DNA from: a bacterium
Lineage (GTDB): Bacteria > Desulfobacterota > DSWW01
NCBI GenBank assembly: GCA_028277985.1
Contig: JANQFG010000031.1
Location: 1 to 64,000 of the forward strand
Length of the DNA stretch: 64,000 nucleotides
Direction: 5' to 3'
This document shows, piece after piece, positions 15,204 to 23,989 of this stretch. Made by a program: the position numbers and the translations under genes. The notes under the pieces were generated by a model. It was not told the DNA's origin. It worked only from the letters and a program-made list of their open reading frames with translations, and searched no databases. How positions within the stretch are numbered: the first letter of the stretch is position 1; every line of letters starts with the position of its first letter.

Positions 15204-17654
15204 TCAGAACGAGAGATCCACAGTGATGGTCGAACGTGCCTCGCTCCCCGGAAACGAAAGGTCGAGGGCATATTCTCTGAGGACTCGCAGATCTTCCGGC
15301 TCAAAATCCTCTTTGTTTCGGACCCATACATGGGTGACTGTTCCGTCTTCTTCCACCACCAGAGAGAGTGTCACGACTCCCCGGAGGCTTGCCAGGCCCT
15401 TCTCGTCGATCCACGCTTCGAGGGCGGTCTCCAGGATCGACCTGACATCGTCAGCGCTCAGGGTCCCACGGATCAGGATATTGCTGACGCCAGACTCTCT
15501 TTCGTCTTCGAAGTCGTCCTTCTCCTTTCGCTCGACCGGGAGTGCTGCGTCTGCCGAGGATCCGGGGGCTGCGACGCTCTCCTCCATGACGATGCCTGCA
15601 TTGGGCGCCATCGCCTGCTTGCGACAGAGGAATCCTTTGGGCGCGGTTCGGGCGCCGTACGGAACGGATGCGCGCATAGCGTAGGCATGGCCCGGGGCAG
15701 CCAGAGGGCTGACCTGGTCGGGCAACGGGACAGGCACGCTCACGGTCTGGCCCTCTCCACCCGGGTTGCGCACCTGGGAATCGATCGCCACGAAGCTCGT
15801 GTAAGCGCTCATCAGGCTGTATCGGAGGCCGAGCTCCGTGATCCCCTCTTTCGCCTCGTCCGCCTTGAGATCCCCTATGGCGAGGCGGTCGCTCAAATCC
15901 TCGATCTGTTTTCTTGCCCACAGGATCGGCAGCCCCGGATTTGCGGGCTCTTCGTCCGGCAACTTCACCTCCAGGGTCTGTTTCCAACGTCTGCCTGCAA
16001 GCCAGCCCGTGAGGGTCACTTCTCCTTCCCCACCCTTGTCGAATCGCCCCGCGAGGGTGATCGGCCTGCCCGCAAACAGATCGGGCATCTTGTCCGGCCA
16101 CAGGTCATAGACCGAGATGCCCTCGAAATCGACCTCGATGCCGGTAACCGACGGTCGGGACACGTAGTCAAAGAACCGGGCCACCGTCTCATCCGGGTTC
16201 TCGTCCGGCCGGAGATAGAAGGGCTTGCCGTGGCCGATCCGGGCCATCGCGTCGATCAGGTATCGGTTGACGCTCGTGCCGATGCCCATGGGGAATATGT
16301 TGGACTCTCCCCGGTTTTCGTCCATGTACTTCAACACCTGGGTTTCGTATCCGATGTAGCCGTCGCTCAGGAAGAGAACGATACGCGATCGGTCGCGGTC
16401 CACGGGCTGCTTCAGCGCTTTCTCCAGGGCCGGAAGGAACTCGGTTCCGCCCCCGCCGCGCGCGCTCCTGACGTAATTGAGAGCCCTGCGGATGTTCGCG
16501 GACGTGGCAGGAACCGGTGCCGGCGCGAACTTGGAGGCGCTTCCTGCAAAGAGGATCACCTGAAAGCTGTCATCTTCATCCAGATCGTTGAGGCACTTTT
16601 CGATCAGCCGCTTGCACTGGTCCAGGGGAAATCCGCTCATGGACCCGGAGGTGTCGACCACGAACACGTATTCCCTGGGAGCAACCTCGGTCCTGCGGAT
16701 TTTGGCTTCCGGCTCCAGGACGAGCAGGAAATAGCCGCCCAGGTCATCGTGGTGGGTCACCCAGCCTGCTACCGGTCCTTTCGGATTCGTCTTCCAACGG
16801 AGGACAAGGTCCTTGTTCGGGATCCGGTCGCGGGGGGCCAACGTCACGGTCGCCCGGGAGGGCCCGTGGCGGTCTACCTGGATTGCATGGCTGGGCGTCT
16901 CGAGCTCCCGGAAGGGGACCCCCGTATCCATGGTCACCTCGATGTCGATCTCGTGGCCGGAGCGTACACCCGGAGGGAGCAGCGGAGGAGAGATCCGTGA
17001 GGCGTCCGGGACACGGGTCGTGTCGTCCGACCATCCTTCGCCGGTTCGTCCCGTGGCCTGACCCGGGATGTACCGGGGGCCCACGACCGTGGGGAACACG
17101 AACTCCACCTCGCCCTGTTCGTAGTCCAGGTCCTGGAAATAGGAAAGTTCCACCAGGATGTTGTCACCTGGAAGGATATTGGCCACCGACTGGGTGAAGA
17201 TGTTGGGCCTCTCCTGGTCGAGCAGCGAGGCGGTCTTGCCCTGCTGTTTTGCCTGCTCGTAGAGCTCCCGCGCCTCCTCGCGACGCTTGATGACTCCCTC
17301 CACGACGCGGTCTCCGATGACCATCTTCATGCCGTAGACGGCAGCGTGCTGAGGCAGGGGAAACACATATACGGCCTCGATAGGTGAGGTGTAAGGGTTC
17401 TCGAATTCCTGGGTGACCACCACCGTGGAAACCAGGCCCGCGATCTGGGCCTCTACGCCGGTGTGTTTCAGAGGCAGCACCACCGATTCTTCCGCTCCCT
17501 CCGGGACGGCGATCATGTGCCCGCTTCCTTCGCCGTACTCGGATTCGGGTGAAGCCGAGCCCGGCACGGACCAGAGCAGACAGATTGCGGCCGCCAGCGA
17601 CCGTGCCAGCGGCTTCCCGAAAAACATTCCGATCTTCCCTTGATGGCTCTTCAT
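15204..17654 (-). CDS. VIT-domain / von Willebrand factor A secreted protein
   Basis: The protein has 816 residues from the ATG at 17654, which follows GGAGG nine bases upstream; a frame extension of 12 codons is unlikely. A signal peptide (MKSHQGKIGMFFGKPLA..., cleavage near residue 35 at GSAS) is followed by a VIT domain (about 50-180; VTQEFENPYTSPIEAVYVFPLP and the REEARELYEQAKQQGKTASLL motif). A VWA domain (about 330-500) has an intact metal-ion-dependent adhesion site, DTSGS. The last 90 residues resemble the AgmX/PglI-type C-terminal domain (SLVVEEDGTVTHVWV). No sortase-type anchor is visible. It lies immediately upstream of the sigma/anti-sigma pair and may be part of the same regulon or the sensed structure (inference). 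Confidence 0.88.
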   Translation of the reverse strand: MKSHQGKIGMFFGKPLARSLAAAICLLWSVPGSASPESEYGEGSGHMIAVPEGAEESVVLPLKHTGVEAQIAGLVSTVVVTQEFENPYTSPIEAVYVFPLPQHAAVYGMKMVIGDRVVEGVIKRREEARELYEQAKQQGKTASLLDQERPNIFTQSVANILPGDNILVELSYFQDLDYEQGEVEFVFPTVVGPRYIPGQATGRTGEGWSDDTTRVPDASRISPPLLPPGVRSGHEIDIEVTMDTGVPFRELETPSHAIQVDRHGPSRATVTLAPRDRIPNKDLVLRWKTNPKGPVAGWVTHHDDLGGYFLLVLEPEAKIRRTEVAPREYVFVVDTSGSMSGFPLDQCKRLIEKCLNDLDEDDSFQVILFAGSASKFAPAPVPATSANIRRALNYVRSARGGGGTEFLPALEKALKQPVDRDRSRIVLFLSDGYIGYETQVLKYMDENRGESNIFPMGIGTSVNRYLIDAMARIGHGKPFYLRPDENPDETVARFFDYVSRPSVTGIEVDFEGISVYDLWPDKMPDLFAGRPITLAGRFDKGGEGEVTLTGWLAGRRWKQTLEVKLPDEEPANPGLPILWARKQIEDLSDRLAIGDLKADEAKEGITELGLRYSLMSAYTSFVAIDSQVRNPGGEGQTVSVPVPLPDQVSPLAAPGHAYAMRASVPYGARTAPKGFLCRKQAMAPNAGIVMEESVAAPGSSADAALPVERKEKDDFEDERESGVSNILIRGTLSADDVRSILETALEAWIDEKGLASLRGVVTLSLVVEEDGTVTHVWVRNKEDFEPEDLRVLREYALDLSFPGSEARSTITVDLSF

Positions 17655-17850
17655 CTCTTTTTTCCTCCCTTTGCGCTGTCGTGGATGCAATTCCCGGGAA
17701 TTTCACCTGTTTTCCCTGTTGCAGATAACAACGAACAAAGGCGCAAAAAGGTTTTCCCGGTTTCGGATTTTCCGGAGCTTGTCACGGGCCCGGTCTTCCC
17801 TGTATGGTCTTAGGCCGGGTGACAATTTTCAGAAGAACGGGGGAAAAGAC

Positions 17851-18597
17851 ATGGTCGACTACAAGGGGTACGAATTCATCTTGTTCGAGAAAGAGGAGAG
17901 AATCCTGACCGCAACCCTCAACAGGCCTGATTCGTTGAATTCGGTCAATGCGAAACTGCATACCGAATTGGTGGAGATGTATGCCGACTTCGAAAGAGAC
18001 GACGAAGCGGACGTGATGATCCTGACCGGCGCGGGAAGAGGGTTCTGTTCGGGCGGTGACATCGGAGGGGGTATTGTCGAGGGAGAAGATGTCGAAAAGG
18101 CCATGGAACAGATCTTCTGGGAAGCACGCAAGCTGATCGTCAACATACTGGAAGTGGACAAGCCGATCCTTGCGGCGGTGAACGGTCCGGCGGCAGGGCT
18201 TGGTGTTACCCTGGCCCTGTTCTGCGATATCGTATACGCATCGGAAAAGGCCCGGCTCGGAGACACACACGTCAAGGTGGGGGTGGTGGCAGGGGACGGC
18301 GGTGCCGTGATCTGGCCACTACTTGTGGGCGTCAACCGTGCGAAAGAACTACTGATGACCGGGGATATGCTCGATGCCGAGGAGGCGTTCAGGATCGGCC
18401 TCGTGAACCACGTGGTGTCGCATGAACAACTGATGGAAGTCGTGCGCGACCGGGCCAGACAGCTCGTGTCCGGAAGCACCCTGGCGATTCGTGGGACCAA
18501 AAAATCGGTGAATGCCTACATGAAGTGGATGGTCAACCAGGTGTTGGACTATTCGATGCATCTCGAGAAGGAGTGCTTCGAGCGAATGCTTCGATAG
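17851..18597 (+). CDS. Crotonase-superfamily protein lacking both hydratase glutamates
   Basis: The protein has 248 residues from the ATG at 17851 (GGGGGAA eight bases upstream). The fold signatures are present: LTGAGRGFCSGGDI for the oxyanion hole and NGPAAGLGVTLALFCDIVYASEKARLGDTHVKVGVVAGDGGAVIWP. At the two positions that are Glu in enoyl-CoA hydratase it has Thr (GLGVTLAL) and a non-acidic residue near DTHVKVG, while an Asp is present in AGDGG. It is therefore probably not a simple hydratase; isomerase, decarboxylase, hydrolase or dehalogenase-type chemistry on an acyl-CoA is possible. It stands alone, divergent from the VIT/VWA gene. Confidence 0.85.
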   Translation: MVDYKGYEFILFEKEERILTATLNRPDSLNSVNAKLHTELVEMYADFERDDEADVMILTGAGRGFCSGGDIGGGIVEGEDVEKAMEQIFWEARKLIVNILEVDKPILAAVNGPAAGLGVTLALFCDIVYASEKARLGDTHVKVGVVAGDGGAVIWPLLVGVNRAKELLMTGDMLDAEEAFRIGLVNHVVSHEQLMEVVRDRARQLVSGSTLAIRGTKKSVNAYMKWMVNQVLDYSMHLEKECFERMLR

Positions 18598-18680
18598 CAG
18601 GCCTGCAAATTGCAACCCCAAGATGTGAATCATACATCTAACAAATGGTTGCTAATCATAGCCGGGAAAAGGAGAACCAT

Positions 18681-19256
18681 ATGAAGAAGGCGGAGCTGGT
18701 CGCCTTGCTGGAATCCGTGACCGTGGAAGAACTGAAGAAAGCGATTCCCATGAAGGAGAAGCTGGAAAGGCTTGAAAAGAAGAAGAAGAGCCTAGAGAAA
18801 GAGCTTGCTTCTGTGGTCAGGCAGATCGAGTCCCTGGGGCTTCCGGTGGCCGCCACATCGCCTTCACGGACCGGAAAGACAAGGGCGAGGAAGGGGCGAA
18901 GAGCCGGCCAGCCTTCTCTCTCCTCGCTCATCGTCGAAATCCTGAAAGAAAAGAACAAGCCTCTTACCATCAACGAGATCTGTGATGCCCTGCTCGTTGA
19001 GAAGGGCTACCAGACCCGTGCAAAAGACTTCAAGGCACAGATCCGGGTCATGATGTACCGGAACGACAAGGGGTTGTTCAGCAAGCCGAAGCCGGGCCTG
19101 TTCAAGCTTGCAGGCGCCGTACAGCCGAAGAGGAAGACAAAGAAGAAGACGAAGAAGAAGGCTGCAACCCGCACCCGGAAGAAGGTGACGAAGAAGGCGA
19201 AAAAGAAAGCAACAAAGAAGACCGTGAAGAAAGCCAGGGAGAAAGCGCGAAAGTAG
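18681..19256 (+). CDS. HARE-HTH-like DNA-binding protein with coiled coil and histone H1-like lysine-rich tail
   Basis: The 191-residue protein starts at an ATG with AAGGAG eight bases upstream. An N-terminal helical/coiled-coil segment (residues ~10-55, KLERLEKKKKSLEKEL) leads into a winged-helix module (~85-145, SSLIVEILKEKNKPLTINEICDALLVEKGYQTRAKDFKAQIRVMMYRNDKGLFSK). That module matches the HARE-HTH/ASXL family by pattern. The last ~45 residues are almost entirely Lys, Arg, Ala and Thr, as in eukaryotic H1 tails and bacterial H1-like proteins. A chromatin-organising or DNA-associated regulatory role in the nucleoid is likely (inference). It stands just upstream of the three-Cys-motif pair. 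Confidence 0.75.
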   Translation: MKKAELVALLESVTVEELKKAIPMKEKLERLEKKKKSLEKELASVVRQIESLGLPVAATSPSRTGKTRARKGRRAGQPSLSSLIVEILKEKNKPLTINEICDALLVEKGYQTRAKDFKAQIRVMMYRNDKGLFSKPKPGLFKLAGAVQPKRKTKKKTKKKAATRTRKKVTKKAKKKATKKTVKKAREKARK

Positions 19257-19666
19257 CTGTTTGCTGGAATTACACCTGTCAAATCCCTTACGCCCTTATT
19301 GACTCTGGGAAGGTCAATGCTCGTAGTGCATTCGCCTTCCCGCAGGCCACTTCTTACAGAAGCCTCTGTGAGCTATTCTACTCATCCTTGTACCAAGCGC
19401 ATCCGATAGGCCAACCGTAGAATGCTGCCCCCACAAGTGAAATGATGCTTGGCTTTTCCCTTGCACCTCATATGACTCCTGCTATATCATGACGGAAAAG
19501 TGACAAAAATGCCCATGAATTGTCGGTTTTTTGAGTGCAAAAGACGAAGCGCGATGCTGAGAAGACCGTGGAGGCCTGATCGTAGGACTCGGTGGGGAAA
19601 TGCGGCAGGAGGCCGGGTTTGCCGCGATCGAGAGGGTCGACTGGCACACATGAGATCGGGGTGGTC
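19257..19666. other. Intergenic region upstream of the three-Cys-motif pair
   Basis: These 410 bases hold no convincing gene. They are visibly less GC-rich than the flanks. The only signal I can support is a promoter-like pair, TTGCAC at 19461-19466 and TATATC at 19483-19488 with a 16-base spacer, pointing toward the gene at 19667. No terminal repeats or integrase remnants are evident. Confidence 0.4.
19461..19488 (+). promoter_or_regulatory. Possible promoter of the TcmP operon
   Basis: TTGCAC, a 16-base spacer and TATATC. Each hexamer matches the sigma-70 consensus at four to five positions. The leader to the ATG at 19667 would be about 170 bases. Confidence 0.3.
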
Positions 19667-20833
19667 ATGGCAGTGCCTGAAAGCTATCGGGGCCGTGAAC
19701 AGGCCTTTGTGAAGCATGAATTGCTTAGAGCCTACTTGAAAAGATTGTTCATGATCATCGGGCAACATCAGAGCAGCATCCGTTATGTGGATTGCTTTTC
19801 CGGTCCATGGCAAGAAGGATGCGATGACCTTCAGGATACTTCCATAGGAATTGCCCTCGATATCATGCAAAGGAGTCAAGAAGGACTAGAGCAGAGAGGC
19901 AAGAGGGTCGCCTTTAAGGCTTTATTCATCGAAAAAGACAACAAGGCGTTCGAAAGACTGGATACGTATCTGAAGCAATCTGCTCCTCATGAGGTGGCAG
20001 CGGCTGCGCGGAACGGAGAGTTTTTCGACCTGAGGCAATCTATTCTCGATTGGTGCGGCACGGATGACTTCACCTTCTTCTTCATCGATCCAACCGGCTG
20101 GAAGAACGTGATTGAGATCCCAACTCTTCGCCCGTTGCTCGAAAGGCCGAATTCCGAGTTCCTGATAAATTTCATGTATGATTTCGTGCTTCGCACACAC
20201 ACGCAAGAGAGCTTCGAGCAGTACATCAAAGCAATTTTCGGCGATGTACCCGATACCGTGGGAATCAATCCCAAGCACAGAGAAGAATGCTTGATGAACC
20301 AATATCGCTCCCGACTCAAGGCGATAGCCCCTGTCCGAGGCGGAATACCCCGTACAGCGCTTGTGCCGATTCTCTATCCGCTGCGCGATCGTACGTTGTA
20401 TCATTTGGTCTATCTGACCCGCCATCCCAGGGGGATAGAGGTCTTCATGGATGCCTCGGAAAAGCTTGAGCTTGTCCAGAGACGGGTGCGCATGCGGGCC
20501 AAACAGGAACATCGCGAGGCCGTTTCTGGACAGGGGGAACTCTTCACGCCCGAAGACGGATTTGACGTCGAAGGGAAGTTGGACATTCAAGTGGTTAAAG
20601 ACCTGTGGATGCGGCAGTTGAAGGCTGATCCTTGCTGGTTCGGTATCGAAGAACTGGCCGATCTGCTCGAAGACACGGGGTGGTTCGAAAGTGACTTCCA
20701 GAGGGCCTTCGGTGAGTTGGAGAGAGAAGGGCGAGTGAGAAATCTTGATGCATCGGGAAGAAGGCACAAGAAATTCATTCACTTCTCCGCAAATGGAAAT
20801 AGAGGTGAACGCCTTGTCAGGGTGAAGCAATGA
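19667..20833 (+). CDS. tcmP: Three-Cys-motif partner protein (TcmP family)
   Basis: The 388-residue protein begins AVPESYRGREQAFVKHELLRAYLKRLFMIIG and continues with YVDCFSGPWQ, FIEKD, FFFIDPTGWKNVIEIPTLRPLL and FLINFMYDFV. This layout is the TcmP family, whose members are found next to a protein carrying a three-cysteine motif. The IRYVDCFSGPW and FFFIDP strands have the look of a Rossmann-like, methyltransferase-type fold (inference), and the C-terminal part looks like a winged helix (ADLLEDTGWFESDFQRAFGELEREGRVRNLD). The function is not established. The start ATG has only a weak GGGGTGG upstream. Its TGA overlaps the ATG of the next gene (ATGA), so the two proteins are translationally coupled and probably act together. 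Confidence 0.85.
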   Translation: MAVPESYRGREQAFVKHELLRAYLKRLFMIIGQHQSSIRYVDCFSGPWQEGCDDLQDTSIGIALDIMQRSQEGLEQRGKRVAFKALFIEKDNKAFERLDTYLKQSAPHEVAAAARNGEFFDLRQSILDWCGTDDFTFFFIDPTGWKNVIEIPTLRPLLERPNSEFLINFMYDFVLRTHTQESFEQYIKAIFGDVPDTVGINPKHREECLMNQYRSRLKAIAPVRGGIPRTALVPILYPLRDRTLYHLVYLTRHPRGIEVFMDASEKLELVQRRVRMRAKQEHREAVSGQGELFTPEDGFDVEGKLDIQVVKDLWMRQLKADPCWFGIEELADLLEDTGWFESDFQRAFGELEREGRVRNLDASGRRHKKFIHFSANGNRGERLVRVKQ

Positions 20834-21609
20834 GCACCAGAACTTCCATTGAATGGACTGAACATACCTGGAATCCCACTGTGGGTTGCAGCAAGGTGTC
20901 TCCCGGATGCGCCCACTGTTATGCGGAAGCTATGGCCAGACGTCTGCAGGCTATGCGCGTCAAGGGATACGAGAACGGGTTTCGTCTGTCGCTTCTTCCA
21001 GATCGGCTTGAAGAGCCTTTGCGACGTAAACGGCCTACGCTCTATTTCGTAAACTCGATGAGTGATCTATTCCACGAGGATATCCCCATCGACTACCTGT
21101 GCAGGGTATTAGGCGTTATCCAACAGGCGCCGCAACATATCTTTCAGATTCTGACCAAGCGAGCCGAAAGAATGGCGCGGTTCTTTCAAGGCCGTCCCCC
21201 GCCTCAGAATGCTTGGTTGGGAGTTACTGTAGAAGATCGCGTTCATGGTATACCGCGGCTTGAGTGCCTGCGAGAGGTTCCGTCCTGCGTTCGCTTCGTG
21301 TCTGCCGAGCCATTGCTCGAGGACTTGCTGGAGGTCGACTTGAGCGGCATTCATTGGGCTATCGTGGGTGGGGAATCAGGGCCCAAAGCACGGCCAATGA
21401 AACGCGAATGGGTATTGAAGCTCAAAGAGCAATGCGATGATCAGCGGGTGCCATTCTTTTTCAAACAGTGGGGTGGATGGGGGGCTGACGGCAAGAAGCG
21501 GGCCAAGAAGCTAAACGGGCGTTTGCTGAACGGGCGAACTTGGGATGCCGTACCCGTCCAGGCGATGCACATCTACAAGCTCAGAGAGGAGGTGCTAACA
21601 AAGAGGTGA
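20830..21609 (+). CDS. Phage Gp37/Gp68-like (DUF5131) three-Cys-motif protein
   Basis: The 259-residue protein starts STRTSIEWTEHTWNPTVGCSKVSPGCAHCYAE. C20, C27 and C30 form the three-cysteine motif (C-x6-C-x2-C), likely an iron-sulfur or radical-SAM-like metal site, although the spacing is not the canonical CxxxCxxC. Other family blocks are FVNSMSDLFHEDIP, QILTKRAERM, WLGVTVEDR, FVSAEPLLED, WAIVGGESGPKARPM and FFFKQWGGW. Homologues occur in phages and mobile regions; the reaction is unknown. It overlaps the TcmP gene by four bases and the unit ends here. Confidence 0.88.
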   Translation: MSTRTSIEWTEHTWNPTVGCSKVSPGCAHCYAEAMARRLQAMRVKGYENGFRLSLLPDRLEEPLRRKRPTLYFVNSMSDLFHEDIPIDYLCRVLGVIQQAPQHIFQILTKRAERMARFFQGRPPPQNAWLGVTVEDRVHGIPRLECLREVPSCVRFVSAEPLLEDLLEVDLSGIHWAIVGGESGPKARPMKREWVLKLKEQCDDQRVPFFFKQWGGWGADGKKRAKKLNGRLLNGRTWDAVPVQAMHIYKLREEVLTKR

Positions 21610-21744
21610 GAAGAAGGAACCTGAAATAGTCCGGATGACCAAGGAGCGCCTCACGAGACCCAGAGAATAGTATTTGTGCGCTCTAGCGATGAGGTGCAAG
21701 TAATCGGAGCAACGGCGGGGAATGCAATTGCCGGCCCCTTTGGA

Positions 21745-22074
21745 TCATTCTTCTTTCTTCTTCTTTTCTTTCTTTTCCTTCTTCTGCTTCTTCTTGCCCT
21801 GCTTCGGGGCTTCCTCGGTTTTGCCCGCGGCCTTCGCCTCGAGTTTCTGCTGCTTGGCCAGCGCCATGTCCTCTTTCTTCTTCTCCAGGGACGCGAGGAC
21901 GGAGAGACGCTTCGTGGTCTTTCTCAGCTTCGCCTGCAGATGTTTGAGACGCGGGTCCTTGGCAATCCGGTCCTTGTCCATCCCCTTTTCGGCCAGCAGA
22001 TTGCGCCGAGCCTCGATGGCGACCTGAAATTGTTGTTTCTGGGATTCGCGAGCTTGCTTGCTTTCTGACGGCAT
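21745..22074 (-). CDS. Small, highly charged Lys/Glu-rich protein
   Basis: About 109 residues from the ATG at 22074, with AGGAGG about 11 bases upstream; a TTG three codons earlier is also possible. The middle part is predicted helical (LAEKGMDKDRIAKDPRLKHLQAKLRKTTKRLSVLASLEKKKED). The C-terminal 30 residues are mostly Lys, Glu, Ala and Gly. I do not recognise a family. Its tail composition echoes the H1-like tail at 18681-19256, but the sequences are not obviously related. It is the first gene after the three-Cys pair, convergent with it and upstream of the glycosyltransferase gene's 3' end. Confidence 0.6.
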   Translation of the reverse strand: MPSESKQARESQKQQFQVAIEARRNLLAEKGMDKDRIAKDPRLKHLQAKLRKTTKRLSVLASLEKKKEDMALAKQQKLEAKAAGKTEEAPKQGKKKQKKEKKEKKKKEE

Positions 22075-22196
22075 CTTCCTCAAAGCCTCCTAATGGGGGT
22101 TCTACAGCAACCCTCTAAATAGCCACAAAAGAGCGGGAAAGTCAATCCTCACCGGGTTCTACCAGAGCTTACGGACTTCATAGGGTCAAGAAAAAT

Positions 22197-23957
22197 TCAA
22201 TCCTCGGGAGGCTTACGATCCGGAGCGTCGAAGTAGGCGTCCAGATCGAAGATGCGAATCCGGTCCATCTTCTGCTCCCTCCCCTCCTTCATCATGGCCA
22301 GCGTCTTCCAGAAATAGAGGTTGCCCTCGAAGGCGTTCTGGGGTCTTCCGATGAAGTCGTTCCGGACGGAGAAGATGGGCTCGAGCCGCTCCGACACCTG
22401 ATCCATGACCTCCACCCGGTTCATCTGATAGTAGGTGTAAATGATCCGGTTGAAATCGATCACATAGTACCGAAACCCTTCCTGGTAGAGCGTCTCGAGT
22501 TCCTCCATGCTTTCGGGCGGCCGCTTCACGTTCTCCACCCCCACATAGACCTGACACAGGGGCATCCCCGTCGCGATGTGTCGGGTCGTGTCCTGCCCCT
22601 TCAGGAACTCCATCGCCGCGGCGTACCCGGACGCAGGGGGAAGGACGCGAAACCAGCAGCATGCCAGACCGGTGAGCACCAGCAGGATCAGCACGACCGG
22701 CTGTGCCCTGCGCGTCCAGAGGGACATCGTCCCCTGCTTGCCCGGTAACGAAAAGAAGGCGGCAGCAGACAGAATCGCAGCCGGTGGAAGGATCAGCGCA
22801 AAGAATCGCGTCAGGCCCGCATTGGTGAGACTGTACAGAACGAAGGGGAAGACGAACCAGGCCCCAAGGATTCGGTCCGGGAGCGAGCGACGCCGAAAAG
22901 CGAGGTACAGGCCCACGGCGAGAAGCAACAGAGCGAGAATCCCGTTCATGTGCTGGTATAGATAGGGAAAGCTCAAGAACCCCGACGGGCGGAAGTTCTC
23001 GGAGATGTAGCCCCACAGCAGGGAATGCCAGAAACCGAACAGAACCTGCTCCAGAAAGGTCGGGGTGGTCATCGGGATCACGAGGTGCCGGAAGATGATG
23101 AATACCATATGGTAAAACGTCTCCCAGACAAAGGAGGGCAGAAGGAAGAACCCGGTCAGCAGAAGGATGCGCATCTGCTTCACAGACTTGGAAATCCCGC
23201 CCTGCCTCCAGAACAGGAGAAGCTCGAGCAGGAAGATGAGGCCGAAGATGACGATACATCGGTTGTGTACGGTGAACCCGGTTCCGAGTACGAGCCCGCA
23301 CAGGGCCAGGTCCTTCTGGGAGAGATCCGGAAACCGGAACCGGCTCTTGTAGTAAAAGAAGAAGGCGAGGGCGACGAAGAACAGCGTATCCGCCTCGGCG
23401 AGCCCACTGCGGGAGTAGTGGATGTGGTACCCCATCACCGCAAAGATCAGTGCTGCAACCAGCCCGATACGCTCATCGTACATCATCCTGCCGAGCAGGA
23501 AGACGATCCAGATGGTCAGGGTGCCGAACACAGCATTCACCACGTTGCCGAGGTACGGGCGTTCGCCCACCAGGAGGTTCGCTGCGGCGACAAACGTGCA
23601 GTGGAGGATGCGGCCGTATTTAGGAGGCTTCCCCTTGATCGCCTCGCGGATACCCGGCAGCTGTTCTTCCCGTTTCCACACATCCTTGCCGGTCCGCTTC
23701 TCCTTCACGAACAGCTTCGCGCTGTCCCAGACCGCCCCGCAGAAGCTGGAAATGAAACGGGCCTCCAGAAGATAGGAGCCTTCATCCCATATGCCCGGCT
23801 CCAGCTCCGTGATCCGGTGGAAGCGGAGACTGGCTCCCAGGATCAGAATGAGGAGCAGCGCCACCAGACACTTCCACCTCGAAATTCCGGCCTCGTTGCC
23901 GGCTGCGGCCTCTTGTTGGTCTGAAGAAGAATCCATTTCTCGTTTCTTATACCCCAT
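22197..23957 (-). CDS. GT39-type (ArnT/PMT-like) membrane glycosyltransferase
   Basis: The 586-residue polytopic membrane protein has about 11 hydrophobic segments. The first extracytoplasmic loop carries ELEPGIWDEGSYLLEARFI, the acidic WDEG site typical of ArnT/PMT-2 (GT83/GT39) enzymes, which use polyprenyl-phosphate sugars on the outer face of the inner membrane. LGNVVNAVFGTLTIWIVFLLGRMMYDERIGLVAALIFAVMGYHIHYSRSGLAEADTLFF is the usual second landmark, and a soluble periplasmic C-terminal domain follows. It is the last gene of the seven-gene operon starting at 32148 (32 bases after the MBOAT gene), so it probably glycosylates the operon's lipid product or the polymer that anchors it (inference). 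Confidence 0.85.
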   Translation of the reverse strand: MGYKKREMDSSSDQQEAAAGNEAGISRWKCLVALLLILILGASLRFHRITELEPGIWDEGSYLLEARFISSFCGAVWDSAKLFVKEKRTGKDVWKREEQLPGIREAIKGKPPKYGRILHCTFVAAANLLVGERPYLGNVVNAVFGTLTIWIVFLLGRMMYDERIGLVAALIFAVMGYHIHYSRSGLAEADTLFFVALAFFFYYKSRFRFPDLSQKDLALCGLVLGTGFTVHNRCIVIFGLIFLLELLLFWRQGGISKSVKQMRILLLTGFFLLPSFVWETFYHMVFIIFRHLVIPMTTPTFLEQVLFGFWHSLLWGYISENFRPSGFLSFPYLYQHMNGILALLLLAVGLYLAFRRRSLPDRILGAWFVFPFVLYSLTNAGLTRFFALILPPAAILSAAAFFSLPGKQGTMSLWTRRAQPVVLILLVLTGLACCWFRVLPPASGYAAAMEFLKGQDTTRHIATGMPLCQVYVGVENVKRPPESMEELETLYQEGFRYYVIDFNRIIYTYYQMNRVEVMDQVSERLEPIFSVRNDFIGRPQNAFEGNLYFWKTLAMMKEGREQKMDRIRIFDLDAYFDAPDRKPPED

Positions 23958-23989
23958 TCCATCCCGACGAAAAAGTGTCGATCCGCAGG

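Noticed and set aside
15330-17000. 556-codon plus-strand frame opposite the VIT/VWA gene
   Set aside because: Antisense shadow; the minus frame carries signal peptide, VIT and VWA motifs.
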